Part shown: positions 17,533-26,784 of the stretch, piece by piece | How positions within the stretch are numbered: position 1 is the first letter of the stretch | Layout: each line of letters starts with the position of its first letter | NCBI GenBank assembly: GCA_002331625.1 | Contig: DCZN01000127.1 | Span: forward strand, 32,566-73,572 | DNA length: 41,007 nt | Direction of reading: 5' to 3' | Source of the DNA: Nitrospira sp. UBA2083 | Lineage (GTDB): Bacteria; Nitrospirota; Nitrospiria; Nitrospirales; Nitrospiraceae | Program-made: the position numbers and the translations under genes | Notes under the pieces: generated by a model | The model's database searches: none | Seen by the model: only the letters and a program-made list of their open reading frames with translations | Told to the model about the DNA's origin: nothing

Positions 17533-18762
17533 ATGACAGTCCTGTTCTTCATGCTAACAGTATTGATCCCCGCACACAGCTTGGCATTTCTTACTGACAC
17601 CGCAGTGCATCCACAGCCGGCAGCACCCTCCTTGCCCACGGCGGGTTCGAAGGCAACCGACCCCGTGTTTGGGTCCACCATTTTACGCGTGACAGACGCT
17701 GGGGATGGCAGCGGTGATTGCATGACGTTCTACTCAAACATGCCCTCCCTGAATGTCAACAACACCAAAATCGCAGCGCAATGTCGAGTTGTTGGGCCTA
17801 AGCGACTCAAAGTCTGGGATTTCAATGCGACGACCATGACCCGCTCCAATGGACGCATCCAAAGCAATGAGCCACCAGGAGCGCAAGTCTATTTCACGCA
17901 ATGGTCTCGAACCACTTCCAACAAATTCACGATCTGTGCACAAATGAATCTCTTTGAAGTGACCATTCCCACTGGAACTTCGACTGTTTGGACGAATAAG
18001 ATCCTCCACAATTTCGCAGCCGATTTCCCCGGCGCAACCTACGTGACACAACATTCGGTCTCAAACAATGATGATGTGTTCGCTGTGATGTCCGATACCG
18101 GAGGTTATGCCGTCTGGAAACGCAGTACGAACTCCATTCTTTTCAAAGTCATAAACGAACCCAATCTTGATGAAGTGGAGATTGATAAGAGCGGACGCTA
18201 TCTCGTAGTAAGGAGGTATGGATCTACGGTAGTCTGGGATCTGCAAACCGGGCCGGCCAACACACAACTCTCTCCAACACTGGCTTTTAGTCATCGCGCG
18301 ATGGGAAATAAGATCGTTGGCAGTTCATGTAATTACCGTCGGCTGTGCGTGCGGAATCTCGCGACGCCGAACTCCGTGAGCTTCCTGCTGCCAAGAGATT
18401 CATGGGCCTACTACACCCAAGATGATCATTTTGCCATGCCCAGCGGCAGTGACGCCTGGATGGTTGCCAGCCGCTACTCCCCCAGCGGAGGATCTGTGCT
18501 TCAAGCGTTCGACAATGAGATCGTGCAGATCGCCACGGATGGGTCAAATCGCGTGCGACGGATCGCCCATCACCGCAGTGTCGTCGTAAATGATAATTAT
18601 GATTCTACGCCAAAGGCATCAGTGAGTCGCAATGGAAACTTCATTACTTTTACGAGCAACTGGGGAAATCCCAGCGGACGCCGAGATCTTTATCTGGTTC
18701 GGGTCCAGTCCCCGACTACCACCACACTAGCTGCCCCCACAAACGTCAGGCCTGTCCAATAA
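17533..18762 (+). CDS. Secreted protein of unknown function, probable beta-propeller, paralog 1
   Basis: 409 residues from ATG 17533, which has an AGGAG site 5 bases upstream and starts a clean signal peptide (MTVLFFMLTVLIPAHSLA). Earlier in-frame starts (TTG 17443, ATG 17518) precede the signal peptide and are rejected. The mature protein has TolB-like propeller features: repeated strand-loop units such as DEVEIDKSGRYLVVRR and KASVSRNGNFITFTSNWG, ending DLYLVRV. Residues shared with the next paralog are DPVFGSTILRVTD, SNNDDVFAV, the TQDDHF motif, FDNEIVQIATDGSN and AHHRS. The acidic/His motifs could bind metal or sugar. No enzymatic family is recognised. Plus-strand orientation within a minus-strand EPS locus suggests a separately controlled EPS-associated matrix protein or lyase. 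Confidence 0.82.
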   Translation: MTVLFFMLTVLIPAHSLAFLTDTAVHPQPAAPSLPTAGSKATDPVFGSTILRVTDAGDGSGDCMTFYSNMPSLNVNNTKIAAQCRVVGPKRLKVWDFNATTMTRSNGRIQSNEPPGAQVYFTQWSRTTSNKFTICAQMNLFEVTIPTGTSTVWTNKILHNFAADFPGATYVTQHSVSNNDDVFAVMSDTGGYAVWKRSTNSILFKVINEPNLDEVEIDKSGRYLVVRRYGSTVVWDLQTGPANTQLSPTLAFSHRAMGNKIVGSSCNYRRLCVRNLATPNSVSFLLPRDSWAYYTQDDHFAMPSGSDAWMVASRYSPSGGSVLQAFDNEIVQIATDGSNRVRRIAHHRSVVVNDNYDSTPKASVSRNGNFITFTSNWGNPSGRRDLYLVRVQSPTTTTLAAPTNVRPVQ

Positions 18763-19115
18763 GCGAGTGTGGGAGGCACGAAAAGGTGATCAATTTATAG
18801 AGGCGTCGTGACTCTTACGTTTACCGCAGTGCCAATTTGGCATTCACACCGCGTGTCGCCCCTGGATTCAAGTCGACGACTTCGTAGAGACAAGTCAATA
18901 CTCTCTACGATCAAACCCCGATCTGCCTTGCGGGTAAACCACAGAATGCCCACGCTAAAACCCACCTCACAATAATAGTTGTGTCGACGCGCAGGGTCTC
19001 CGAATTCCTTTTCATGTTGTGGGTGCCCGCCGATCAAACTGGTATCGATCTCAACAACTTCCCTTCTACTTTTAAACCGGCTTCTAACCTATTTGTTTCA
19101 GACGATTGGGACATT

Positions 19116-19125
19116 CTTGTACAAG
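19116..19125. promoter_or_regulatory. Palindrome CTTGTACAAG, possible activator site
   Basis: Perfect 10-base palindrome centred about 75-80 bases upstream of the -24 element and about 100 bases upstream of the predicted transcript start. That is the usual place for an enhancer-binding-protein site of a sigma-54 promoter. A single half-site pair only, so tentative. Confidence 0.35.
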
Positions 19126-19197
19126 TAATTGTATATTTCCTCGTGTGATCACCATACAAACATTTGGAACTAAGGAGAAAGTTTGAATGGTGCGCGC

Positions 19198-19213
19198 TGG
19201 CATATAGATTGCT
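19198..19213 (+). promoter_or_regulatory. Sigma-54 (-24/-12) promoter
   Basis: TGGCATATAGATTGCT matches TGGCAyr-N4-TTGCw at the -24 GG (19199-19200) and -12 GC (19211-19212) with the required 10-base spacing. The predicted start near 19,224 leaves a short leader before ATG 19,251. This implies RpoN and an enhancer-binding protein control the second paralog. Confidence 0.65.
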
Positions 19214-19250
19214 GGCTCTGTGTGTCTAGCACCAAGATAGACTGACACCC

Positions 19251-20561
19251 ATGCGAAACTCTCACAAACGCTCTTTCACCATGGCCCGTCGCCATCAAAT
19301 CTATTGGCTCATCGTCGTCCTCGCGGTGGTGGGTGACATCAGGGTAACGGAGCCGAGTGCTTGGGCAATCAAAACTGACTTTGGCGTCTACCCTGAGCCA
19401 GTGCTCCCTGCGATGGGGCCACGTGGCTCAAAAGTAGTTGATCCAACGTTCGGAACAACCATTCTTCGTGTGACCGACAGTTCGAACGCCACCACCAGAG
19501 CCGGCACCCAATACTCGTCGTTACAAGCGTTCAACAAGGATAATACCTATCTCGCGGGGTACATACGTTCAACTAGCACGCGAGGGATGATTTTCCCGTT
19601 TGATGCAACCAATTTTACTGTCGGTGCTGGCTTTACCCTCGATTCACCAACAGCACTCGATGATTACTGGCTCGTGTGGTCGGGAATATCTCCCACCATT
19701 GTGTTCGCAACTGCCCTCAACAGTTTCTGGCAAATCAACGTTGCTACTAGGCAAGCAACGCTGGTCAAAGACCTCTCCAAGCAAGGACTTCCCGGTGGCA
19801 GAATCACGCAGATGTCTACCAGCCAGAACGACGATGTGTTTGCCGTATCGATTCTGGACAGTGGAGGTGCAACGGCGGGGTACCTTGTTTATCAACGCAG
19901 CACCGACAGAGTGCTGTTGCGTGTCCTTACGAGTAGCGTGAATGTGGTGAACGAAGTGAAGCTCGATAAGTCCGGGCGATATCTGGTTGTGGTCAATAAC
20001 GGCAGAACTGATGAAATCTACGACCTCAGTTCTTCCACACCTTCGCGCATCGCCGCTCTTACCACCAGCGAGAACGGGTTTTCTCACCACGACTCCGGCC
20101 ATGGAACCCTCTTTAACGATTATTATCCCACCCGTGGTCTTGCATTCCGCCAGTTGGCGACACCAAACATCATTCAGCAACTGATTCCTGGATACTGGTC
20201 ATACGCAACGCAGGACGATCACTTCTCCATGCAAGCGGATGATGAAGAGTGGGCGTTATGCAGTAGGTATCATATTAATGCAGGACCGGTTTCCAAGCCG
20301 TTTGACAATGAAATCGTCCAAATCACCACCGACGGCAGCAACCTTGTACGGAGACTCGCCCATCATCGGTCCAAGGTAGCCAATAACAACTACGATGCCA
20401 CAGTAAAGGCGTCCATCAGTCGGGACGGTCGCTTCGTTGCCTTCACCAGCAACTGGGGAAATGCCAATGGCCGGACAGATCTCTATGTTGTGCAGATCCC
20501 GATATCCAGCAACGATACGACCCCACCTGCGCATCCTACCCAGCTCAAATTCCTTCCGTAA
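19251..20561 (+). CDS. Secreted protein of unknown function, probable beta-propeller, paralog 2
   Basis: 436 residues. A basic n-region, a hydrophobic segment YWLIVVLAVVG (18-28) and a cleavage-like SAWA (about 36-39) form the signal peptide; ATG 19281 (residue 11) is an equally good start. It is a clear paralog of the preceding gene: DPTFGTTILRVTD (64-76), SQNDDVFAV (191-199), LDKSGRYLVV (238-247), YATQDDHF (318-325), FDNEIVQITTDGSN (351-364), AHHRS (370-374) and KASISRDGRFVAFTSNWG (386-403). It differs by an added His-rich FSHHDSGHG (277-285) and by lacking most Cys residues of paralog 1. The end, DTTPPAHPTQ, is linker-like, as if a further domain has been lost. A sigma-54 promoter lies immediately upstream. 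Confidence 0.82.
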   Translation: MRNSHKRSFTMARRHQIYWLIVVLAVVGDIRVTEPSAWAIKTDFGVYPEPVLPAMGPRGSKVVDPTFGTTILRVTDSSNATTRAGTQYSSLQAFNKDNTYLAGYIRSTSTRGMIFPFDATNFTVGAGFTLDSPTALDDYWLVWSGISPTIVFATALNSFWQINVATRQATLVKDLSKQGLPGGRITQMSTSQNDDVFAVSILDSGGATAGYLVYQRSTDRVLLRVLTSSVNVVNEVKLDKSGRYLVVVNNGRTDEIYDLSSSTPSRIAALTTSENGFSHHDSGHGTLFNDYYPTRGLAFRQLATPNIIQQLIPGYWSYATQDDHFSMQADDEEWALCSRYHINAGPVSKPFDNEIVQITTDGSNLVRRLAHHRSKVANNNYDATVKASISRDGRFVAFTSNWGNANGRTDLYVVQIPISSNDTTPPAHPTQLKFLP

Positions 20562-20617
20562 GCTCTAGCCCTAGCATTTGATCGACATCATGGGTCAGGA
20601 AAGACGAAAGAAGCATA

Positions 20618-21853
20618 CTAGGTCCTCCCCAAAGCCTGGCCGAAAGACGCTGCGTTCGCCGTGGTGACTTTCGCAGCCATTTGTACTCGCCATGTCTTTG
20701 TCGAAGCCATGGCAGCTAATAGCGCGAACAGAAGGAGCGTGTGCCCAAAGTCCAGAAGATTATGGGTGAAGAAGCACAGAAACAAGATGATGACGCCGAA
20801 GACGAGGCCAAGGTGCCTCGCCTCTCCACGCGCCTTCCAGATAAGAGCCAACACCAACAAAGGCACAGCGATAGTACCCAACGCACCATGGTCCACCATA
20901 TAAGACAAATATTGGTTGTGTGGCGCGATGTCGAATGATTCGTACATTGATCCGGTCCCATGCCCAACCCAAGGGTGTTCGGCAAACTTCTCCCAGGCTT
21001 GTTTCGCAACATACGCGCGTGACAAACCTGAAGAATCTGTCACTTCCAATGGACTTGCAAGCCATGCGAACCGCACCTCGGTGTCTTTCGTAATCACACC
21101 AGTCTGGCCCATGGTCGCTAAAATGGCGTCCAGCTTCGGTAACAGAACAAGGCCAACGACCAGCAGGCTCACCATGGTCGTCCAAACCAAATGTCTGATT
21201 TGTATCCCCTTTACGAAAAAAAGCAAACCACTCACAGCCATAACCCAGGCCATGATATCAGCCCGAGAGAACGTTACAAATATACCGACTCCTACCATTA
21301 GGAGAAATGGAGCCCTCCATAACGGAGGCAGAATCGTCACGCTAAGAATCATCCCAAGCACCAAGGCTTCACCCGAAGTGTTGGGGTTAAGGTAGAGACC
21401 GGCACCACGGCCAGGAACCGCAGTGAAGGGGCTCGGGACGAAAAAGTCATATATATTGAACGTCACCCCGAACAAGACCACGAGTACGAGCGCCCATCGT
21501 GCCGAACGGATCGCACTGGGGCTGGAGAAGATCATCAGGCAGGACACCATCAACAGGATGCTCGCCAATCTCTCTCGCACAACCCCCCATGCTTTCTCGG
21601 ATTGAGAGGATCCGAGGAACCACAACATCGTGACCCAAGCGAACCCGAGGCACCAGACGACGAGAGGTACCTTGAGAATGCCCTGCTGGCTCGTCAGTGT
21701 GGATACTGCGAGGACCAAGGACAACAGGAAGAGCCCTATAATCCAATGCTTTGGTTGCCCAAAAGACGGAAACATCTGCGCCTGAAAATACGGCCATCCT
21801 GTGGAAAACACCGCCACAGCCAGAATCGCAAGCCCGTTGCGATAGTAGGTCAT
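20618..21853 (-). CDS. Wzy-like O-antigen ligase/polymerase family membrane protein
   Basis: 411 residues with about ten membrane helices. The O-antigen ligase/polymerase (PF04932-type) signature is present: VPGRGAGLYLNPNTSGEAL before the central helices, TFSRADIMAW, and in the large periplasmic loop the HPWVGHGTGSMYES segment followed by APHNQYLSYMVDHG, the typical position of the catalytic Arg/His region. It should polymerise lipid-linked repeat units on the periplasmic face, or ligate the glycan. ATG 21853 has AGGAGAAG upstream. It is the last gene of the right-hand minus-strand block and converges on the second secreted-protein gene with 56 bases between. Confidence 0.9.
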   Translation of the reverse strand: MTYYRNGLAILAVAVFSTGWPYFQAQMFPSFGQPKHWIIGLFLLSLVLAVSTLTSQQGILKVPLVVWCLGFAWVTMLWFLGSSQSEKAWGVVRERLASILLMVSCLMIFSSPSAIRSARWALVLVVLFGVTFNIYDFFVPSPFTAVPGRGAGLYLNPNTSGEALVLGMILSVTILPPLWRAPFLLMVGVGIFVTFSRADIMAWVMAVSGLLFFVKGIQIRHLVWTTMVSLLVVGLVLLPKLDAILATMGQTGVITKDTEVRFAWLASPLEVTDSSGLSRAYVAKQAWEKFAEHPWVGHGTGSMYESFDIAPHNQYLSYMVDHGALGTIAVPLLVLALIWKARGEARHLGLVFGVIILFLCFFTHNLLDFGHTLLLFALLAAMASTKTWRVQMAAKVTTANAASFGQALGRT

Positions 21854-21910
21854 GAGTATCGGCTTCTCCTCTAGACTCTCATCGATCCTGACCGCTCTAC
21901 CTCTCGTGAA

Positions 21911-23080
21911 TCACAACGCTATTGGGCTCGCCTTCCTTGCTGTGCACATCGCACATGCACCGTCGGTACACGAGCCTTGCAGCAAGGCGAGAAACACATG
22001 CTCAGTATCCACGACAAGCTTTTCAATCGAGAATCGCTCAACAATGGAGCGGTGGATCTGGGTTGGAGTATGGAGTCTCCGATTAAGCAACTGCGCGATC
22101 GTGTTCTTTAACGCGACGGGATCTCGCGCTGGAACCACTTCACCTGCGCCCCCCACAAGCAAGGCAGAATCGCCGACGTTCGTCACGACGCACATCACCC
22201 CACACGCCATGGCTTCTGCGATGACGTTGCTGAACCCCTCGCTGATCGAGCTGCTGACGAATAAGTCCAGTCCATTAAAGACAGCGGGCATGTCCTTGCG
22301 TGCACCCGACCAAGTCATCTGCTCTGTTAAGTTCAACGATCGAACCAGGTGATGGAGCGACTCGCGTCGCTCGGCTGGACCGTCTCCCACGGAGACGAAC
22401 CGAAGATGATTCCGTTCCTGCGACAACAAACTCGCGGCCCGGAGAAATGTGGGGTGATCCTTCATAGGATCCAGACGCCCCACAATCCCGATTACCTGTT
22501 CATGATCCTGGATGCCCCATTCAGATCGAATGCGACGACGCGCCTCCGGGTCAGGACGAAATCGCTGCGTATCGATCCCATTGGGTATCACGACTATTTT
22601 CGACCACAAGTATCCTCGGGTAACATAATATTCTCGCCCTGCTCGAGAATTTGCGATGACAGCATCCGCGAAGCGCGACAGCCGAAAGGTCAGGTTGTAG
22701 CAGACCCACGAGAGCCAATTATATTGACTGAGATCCATATTGGAAGATCTGATCGCCCACACAATTTTCACCGAAGGAAACCATGGCTTGAGAATCACCG
22801 TCACAAGATCGGCGAGATAGCTATACAAGATCTCCGGGCGCTCCGCCCGTATCAACTGCGCGAGTCGAAAGAGGAAAGGCAACAGATCCCACCGCCCTCG
22901 CTTCTGCAGGGGCTGAATCCTGATCCCCTTTTCCAGCAGCTCCTGCTCCAGCGGTCCACCGGAGTAGAACGGCGCCACAAGGACCTTATGCCCCCTAGCG
23001 TGAAGCCCACTGGCCAGCACAACGAGTTGTCGCTGTGCGCCGCCGTAGTCGAGATCACGAGTGAGAAGCACTATTTTCAT
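21911..23080 (-). CDS. GT4 glycosyltransferase with Cys-rich tail
   Basis: 389 residues. Typical GT4 order: IVLLTRDLDYGGAQRQLVVLA (acceptor glycine loop), VVIPNGIDTQRFRPD, VIGIVGRLDPMKDHPTFLRAA (donor domain) and SEGFSNVIAEAMACGVMCVVT (E-x7-E). It probably adds a sugar to the lipid-linked repeat. The C-terminal extension GSCTDGACAMCTA has three cysteines in ten residues, unusual for the family. No strong ribosome site before ATG 23080. The 182 bases upstream hold a small perfect hairpin (23221-23238). Confidence 0.92.
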   Translation of the reverse strand: MKIVLLTRDLDYGGAQRQLVVLASGLHARGHKVLVAPFYSGGPLEQELLEKGIRIQPLQKRGRWDLLPFLFRLAQLIRAERPEILYSYLADLVTVILKPWFPSVKIVWAIRSSNMDLSQYNWLSWVCYNLTFRLSRFADAVIANSRAGREYYVTRGYLWSKIVVIPNGIDTQRFRPDPEARRRIRSEWGIQDHEQVIGIVGRLDPMKDHPTFLRAASLLSQERNHLRFVSVGDGPAERRESLHHLVRSLNLTEQMTWSGARKDMPAVFNGLDLFVSSSISEGFSNVIAEAMACGVMCVVTNVGDSALLVGGAGEVVPARDPVALKNTIAQLLNRRLHTPTQIHRSIVERFSIEKLVVDTEHVFLALLQGSCTDGACAMCTARKASPIAL

Positions 23081-23220
23081 GCGCGAATTCTATCGTTCGA
23101 TGAGTTGAGAAATGTGGGTTATGGTTTTTACGATTCCACCGTCATTCTCACGATGGACCGGCGGAATCTTACGGGAAATACTGGTGAGCCTACCGAGAAT
23201 GGAATGCCCGCTTATCTTCA

Positions 23221-23238
23221 CACCAAGCGCCATTGGTG
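23221..23238. other. Small perfect hairpin in EPS intergenic gap
   Basis: CACCAA / TTGGTG, 6-bp arms with a 6-base loop, 25 bases downstream of the deacetylase stop on the transcribed strand. No T-tract, so more likely an mRNA processing or stability element, or a weak pause, than an intrinsic terminator. Confidence 0.35.
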
Positions 23239-23262
23239 CCATGATCCCCCAGCAGGCGAACC

Positions 23263-24288
23263 TCACATCGACTGCCTGGATTCAGACGGAACACCATACT
23301 TCTCTCTGGCCAAACGGCGCGCATAGTCTTCCATGGTCAGGATATCAAGCAGCCCTTTCTCCCGCAGTCGCCGCGCATGGTCAAAGACCGTTTCTAACCC
23401 TAAGAACATCGCGTCCGAATCTGTGAGCAAGTCGAACGGGTGAAACCACATATGGTAGAGTTGGCCCGTTCTCACTGCCTTGTCGATGCATCGTTTCGCT
23501 CGGAGCGCTTGACCTCTTCTCGGAAGAATCTTGCGGATGCCTTTTCGAGGCAGGAAGAAATGGTTTCCAGGAATATTCCAGAGTCCCGGCAGGACTTCTT
23601 CCGGCTGGACCGGTTCCATCGGAATGGCCAGAACCTGTCTGAGGAAGTTCACGGGCCTCAGAAGAAGCCCATATCCTTTGCCGATCGCAGGAGCATCCTC
23701 CCCTCGATAGGCCGATATTCCCAACCGTCTCAACGCCTCTAGGTGGCCGACCCGGTTTCGAGGAAAGACAAAGCTGTTGAGCGTTATCCCTTTGCAGGCT
23801 GCGACTTCTACAGCTGCCTTGATATCCGCTTCAGCCGTGGAAGCACTACATTCTGGGTCTCCAAACATAATATGAGCGAAGGAGTGGGATCCGATTTCAT
23901 GGTGGACCCTCGCCGAGCGAATCCACTCCACGATATCGGGGCCATACCAGCCGGGGGCGAGAGAAATGTTTGTACAGGGATCACAGCTGTACCACTCACG
24001 AGGGTACCAGGAGTATCGAGCATGAGGCATCGTCTCAGCGTGTGCATGGCCTGTACCATCCCTGACACAGCTCTCCAACATAAGATGCCCGACAATCGCC
24101 CAGGTGGCTGGAACCTCGTACTGATCCAGGAGGGCGAGAAAACGCTTGATCTGCTGTCGCTCCGCTAACGATTCAGCGCTGAGAACCTCGACCGGGATCT
24201 TGTCGAAACGCCCCCACGATAGCTCCAAATCAAGACTCAGCACCATTGTGCCGCGAGTAGACTGCCCCTTACGCTCTCCTTCGTTCAT
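23263..24288 (-). CDS. NodB-type polysaccharide deacetylase
   Basis: 341 residues. NodB motif 1 is LSLDLELSWG (17-26, catalytic and metal Asp20/Glu22 region); motif 2 is the metal triad part GSHSFAH (133-139, His135 and His139). Downstream, YHMWFHPFDLL supplies the late His. The family removes N-acetyl (or O-acetyl) groups from GlcNAc-containing polymers. It has no signal peptide, so it may act in the cytoplasm on a lipid-linked intermediate, as seen for several EPS-locus deacetylases. ATG 24288. The presence of a deacetylase implies an acetylated amino sugar in the polymer. Confidence 0.9.
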   Translation of the reverse strand: MNEGERKGQSTRGTMVLSLDLELSWGRFDKIPVEVLSAESLAERQQIKRFLALLDQYEVPATWAIVGHLMLESCVRDGTGHAHAETMPHARYSWYPREWYSCDPCTNISLAPGWYGPDIVEWIRSARVHHEIGSHSFAHIMFGDPECSASTAEADIKAAVEVAACKGITLNSFVFPRNRVGHLEALRRLGISAYRGEDAPAIGKGYGLLLRPVNFLRQVLAIPMEPVQPEEVLPGLWNIPGNHFFLPRKGIRKILPRRGQALRAKRCIDKAVRTGQLYHMWFHPFDLLTDSDAMFLGLETVFDHARRLREKGLLDILTMEDYARRLAREKYGVPSESRQSM

Positions 24289-24437
24289 GTAAACCTACTT
24301 GGTTCCTGGTTCTGAAAGTCGGATTTGTCCCAGCCGAGTCTCTTCTCACAGGTGGCAGGGACATCCAGCTTCTCCCTGCTGACTTCAAAATCACGCATAT
24401 GGCTGTCTATTATTCGAGAGAGCCCACGTCCCTTCGT

Positions 24438-25559
24438 TCAAATTCCACTCGGGGCTCTTCCCCGACTGGTATGCACCACCAACTCATCCCACATGCCCAT
24501 GATTTTCCCAATACTGAACCGTTCAAGAACTTCCACCGCACTGTCCCCAAGGCGTTGCCGCTCTCCTGAATCGGCCATTAAACGATCCATTCCCTCAGCC
24601 AAGGCATTTATATCCTCGGGGGGAACCAAGAGACCGTCCACTCCATCACGGACAATATCCCGTGGGCCATTCGGGCAATCCGTACTAATCACAGCGAGCT
24701 TGTTCGCCATGGCTTCGATCAGCGCATTCGGGAAACCTTCAAACCGAGAAGACAGTACAAACAGATCAGCCTGACCGAGAGTTTGACTCGGGCAAGGTAC
24801 TTTTCCCGCTAACTGGACGCGATCTTCCAGCCCCATGCCAACGATGAGCGATTCCAGGTTAGAACGTTCCTCACCCTCCCCGAGGACAACCAGCCTCCAC
24901 TCAGGATGTCGTCTACCACATCGTGCAAATGCTTTGATCAACAGATCGAACCCTTTCTGTCGCACCAATCGTCCCATCGCAACGACGGTGTGGACGCTCC
25001 CTCGACAACGTGCCTGCTTCACAGAGTTGGTTTGTACCGGATTAATCGGATTGGGAATGATATGTACCCGCCCACCTCCGGCGATCTGCCCAGCCCAGCC
25101 TCGCAAGGCAGCCGATTGAATGACCAAGGCATCGGCATGTCGGTAGAGAAAGGATCGGAGGATGTTCCAGGCTGAACCCATAGAGTGCCGATAGGGATCG
25201 TTACGCTCGGAGATAATCACGGGAACACCCAAACCCCGGCTTGCCAAAATCGTGAGCACATTGGTGGTATCCATGAAACTGATCACAACATCCGGCGACG
25301 AGTTTTTTAATTCGCCACGAAGGCGCAGGACTCGCATCGCATTTTGAAACAGCGCATGGCCAAGATGGGCTGAGGCGGACAAGAGGTTGAGGGAAACGCG
25401 CTTTACAAGCGGATGAAGCTCGAACCAGTCTTCGGATTGCGGGCTCAGAGACACCAATATAACGTCATGGCGTTGCGCCGCCCAGTAGTTTGCCATGAGC
25501 GACATCACCCGTTGCGCACCTCCGATATCAAAAGTCGAAATCACCAATGCGATGCGCAT
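24438..25559 (-). CDS. GT4 glycosyltransferase
   Basis: 373 residues. IALVISTFDIGGAQRVMSLMA at the N-terminus, IIPNPINPVQ linker, VVAMGRLVRQKGFDLLIKAFA donor domain and SSRFEGFPNALIEAMANKLAVIST for the E-x7-E motif: the pattern of WbnH/PglH/PglJ-like enzymes that add N-acetylhexosamines. The family similarity to PglJ/PglH is by eye only. ATG 25559 has a close CAGGA site. It follows the methyltransferase gene by 82 bases. Confidence 0.92.
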   Translation of the reverse strand: MRIALVISTFDIGGAQRVMSLMANYWAAQRHDVILVSLSPQSEDWFELHPLVKRVSLNLLSASAHLGHALFQNAMRVLRLRGELKNSSPDVVISFMDTTNVLTILASRGLGVPVIISERNDPYRHSMGSAWNILRSFLYRHADALVIQSAALRGWAGQIAGGGRVHIIPNPINPVQTNSVKQARCRGSVHTVVAMGRLVRQKGFDLLIKAFARCGRRHPEWRLVVLGEGEERSNLESLIVGMGLEDRVQLAGKVPCPSQTLGQADLFVLSSRFEGFPNALIEAMANKLAVISTDCPNGPRDIVRDGVDGLLVPPEDINALAEGMDRLMADSGERQRLGDSAVEVLERFSIGKIMGMWDELVVHTSRGRAPSGI

Positions 25560-25641
25560 GGTTTCCTGGCGGCTTAGGTCACGTGCAGGTGAAAAAGATA
25601 TCAGAAGGTGTGGTGCTCACATTGGGTTCAAGGGGTGACAA

Positions 25642-26535
25642 TTAAGATGATGCGGCTGAGATTACAGGCTGACACTCTCGACCTAATGATTCAAGATTTG
25701 GCATATTTCGAGAACCTTTCAGGAATATGAATTCGTTGCAGCCAGAACCGCCACCGTTGGTTTTCATTCTTAAGAGACTGAAACCTCTGTGCTTCAAAAA
25801 TTCAAACACCTCCTCAGGCTTGGCGACCTCAAATGGCCATCCCCCAACCCAATCCAGGATATCGTACCAGCGGCTCATGCCACGCTTACTTTGATAGTTT
25901 GTCCACGAGCGCAAGTACAATCTAAGCCTTCCTGTAACCAGCAAATACACAGCAGACAGGCCTTCACGAGGAATCGAGACAAAGACGGCAAACACTGGCT
26001 GAAGGGAGCGGGGTAGCGCGTTGTACATCCGCTTGATGTACTTCCAGCGAACACTCCATCCACCCTGGTCGTTATAGATGGCGAGAAACAAACACCCTCC
26101 ATGGTCTACCCGATCCTGGGCATTCTCGATGGCTTCCCACATAGCCCCTGTGTGGTGCAGCACACCCCATGAGTAGACAATGTCAAAACAACCCAAGGAG
26201 TCCATATAGTCCTTGTCGAGAACTGATGCTTGCGCAATTGTCCATTGCTCATCGGCTGGAAAGTAGCGGCGCTTCAACTCAGACGTGCAAGCTACGGAAT
26301 CCGAATCGAAATCGAAAGAATGAACTTTTGCGCCTAATCTCCTAGCAGCCAGAGATGACAAGCCGCTGCCGGACCCAATATCAAGGAATGTCTTCCCTGC
26401 GAGAGTATCCGCTTCCAACATCTTCAATAGGGATTCCTGAGCGATAACAATTCGCTCGTCATTTATGAGATCGAGAAAGTTCCGCCAATTTTTGCCGAAC
26501 TCGAAGCGTGGCTCAGGTTGAAATTGTTTCTCCAT
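25642..26535 (-). CDS. Class I SAM-dependent methyltransferase
   Basis: 297 residues. Motif I is FLDIGSGSGLSSLAARRLGA (50-69) followed by acidic FDFDSDS; IVYSWGVLHHTG and GGCLFLAIYND are the post-I and motif III positions, as in UbiG-like enzymes. The C-terminal third (RLYLRSWTNYQSKRG and beyond) is specific to a group found in EPS loci. Probably methylates a sugar hydroxyl or a terminal residue to stop chain growth. ATG 26535 has a strong GGGGAGG site. The 249-base gap upstream lacks genes. Confidence 0.87.
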   Translation of the reverse strand: MEKQFQPEPRFEFGKNWRNFLDLINDERIVIAQESLLKMLEADTLAGKTFLDIGSGSGLSSLAARRLGAKVHSFDFDSDSVACTSELKRRYFPADEQWTIAQASVLDKDYMDSLGCFDIVYSWGVLHHTGAMWEAIENAQDRVDHGGCLFLAIYNDQGGWSVRWKYIKRMYNALPRSLQPVFAVFVSIPREGLSAVYLLVTGRLRLYLRSWTNYQSKRGMSRWYDILDWVGGWPFEVAKPEEVFEFLKHRGFSLLRMKTNGGGSGCNEFIFLKGSRNMPNLESLGRECQPVISAASS

Positions 26536-26784
26536 GCTCAGCCTCCCCGAATTGCACGTACAGACTCGATGAAAGAAAGATTGTCACGCGGAGATCGGAG
26601 AAACAAACCCAGCTACAATGTCGTACTTGTTCTTCTCTATCCGTCCAACTTCTTGCGGGATCATTACAATAATAATGCTCGCGCATCGATTGAGGGATGG
26701 CGCACAAGTCTGAACGTTCAACAGGGTTTTCACGCGATACTCGGCTGTGACCAATTTCATGCTACCCAACTCTTGGGTTTTCGT

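Larger units (their letters stand above)
18763..19250. other. Intergenic region between the paralogs
   Basis: 488 bases. The right part carries the sigma-54-type promoter (19198-19213) and an upstream palindrome (19116-19125). A minus-strand open frame of about 90 codons (18,795 to about 19,067) is free of stops but has only TTG or GTG starts, no ribosome site I trust and no recognisable domain. It may be a gene remnant (it reads PARRHNYYCEVGFSVGILWF) or chance. Confidence 0.5.

Noticed and set aside
18795..19067. About 90-codon stop-free minus-strand frame between the two secreted paralogs
   Set aside because: Only alternative start codons, no recognisable family, and it overlaps no supporting signal; kept only as a possible remnant.
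26764..26778. Hairpin ACCCAA/TTGGGT just after the flippase gene as a terminator
   Set aside because: On the transcribed (minus) strand there is no T-tract after it; the T-run is on the plus-strand side, where no gene ends.
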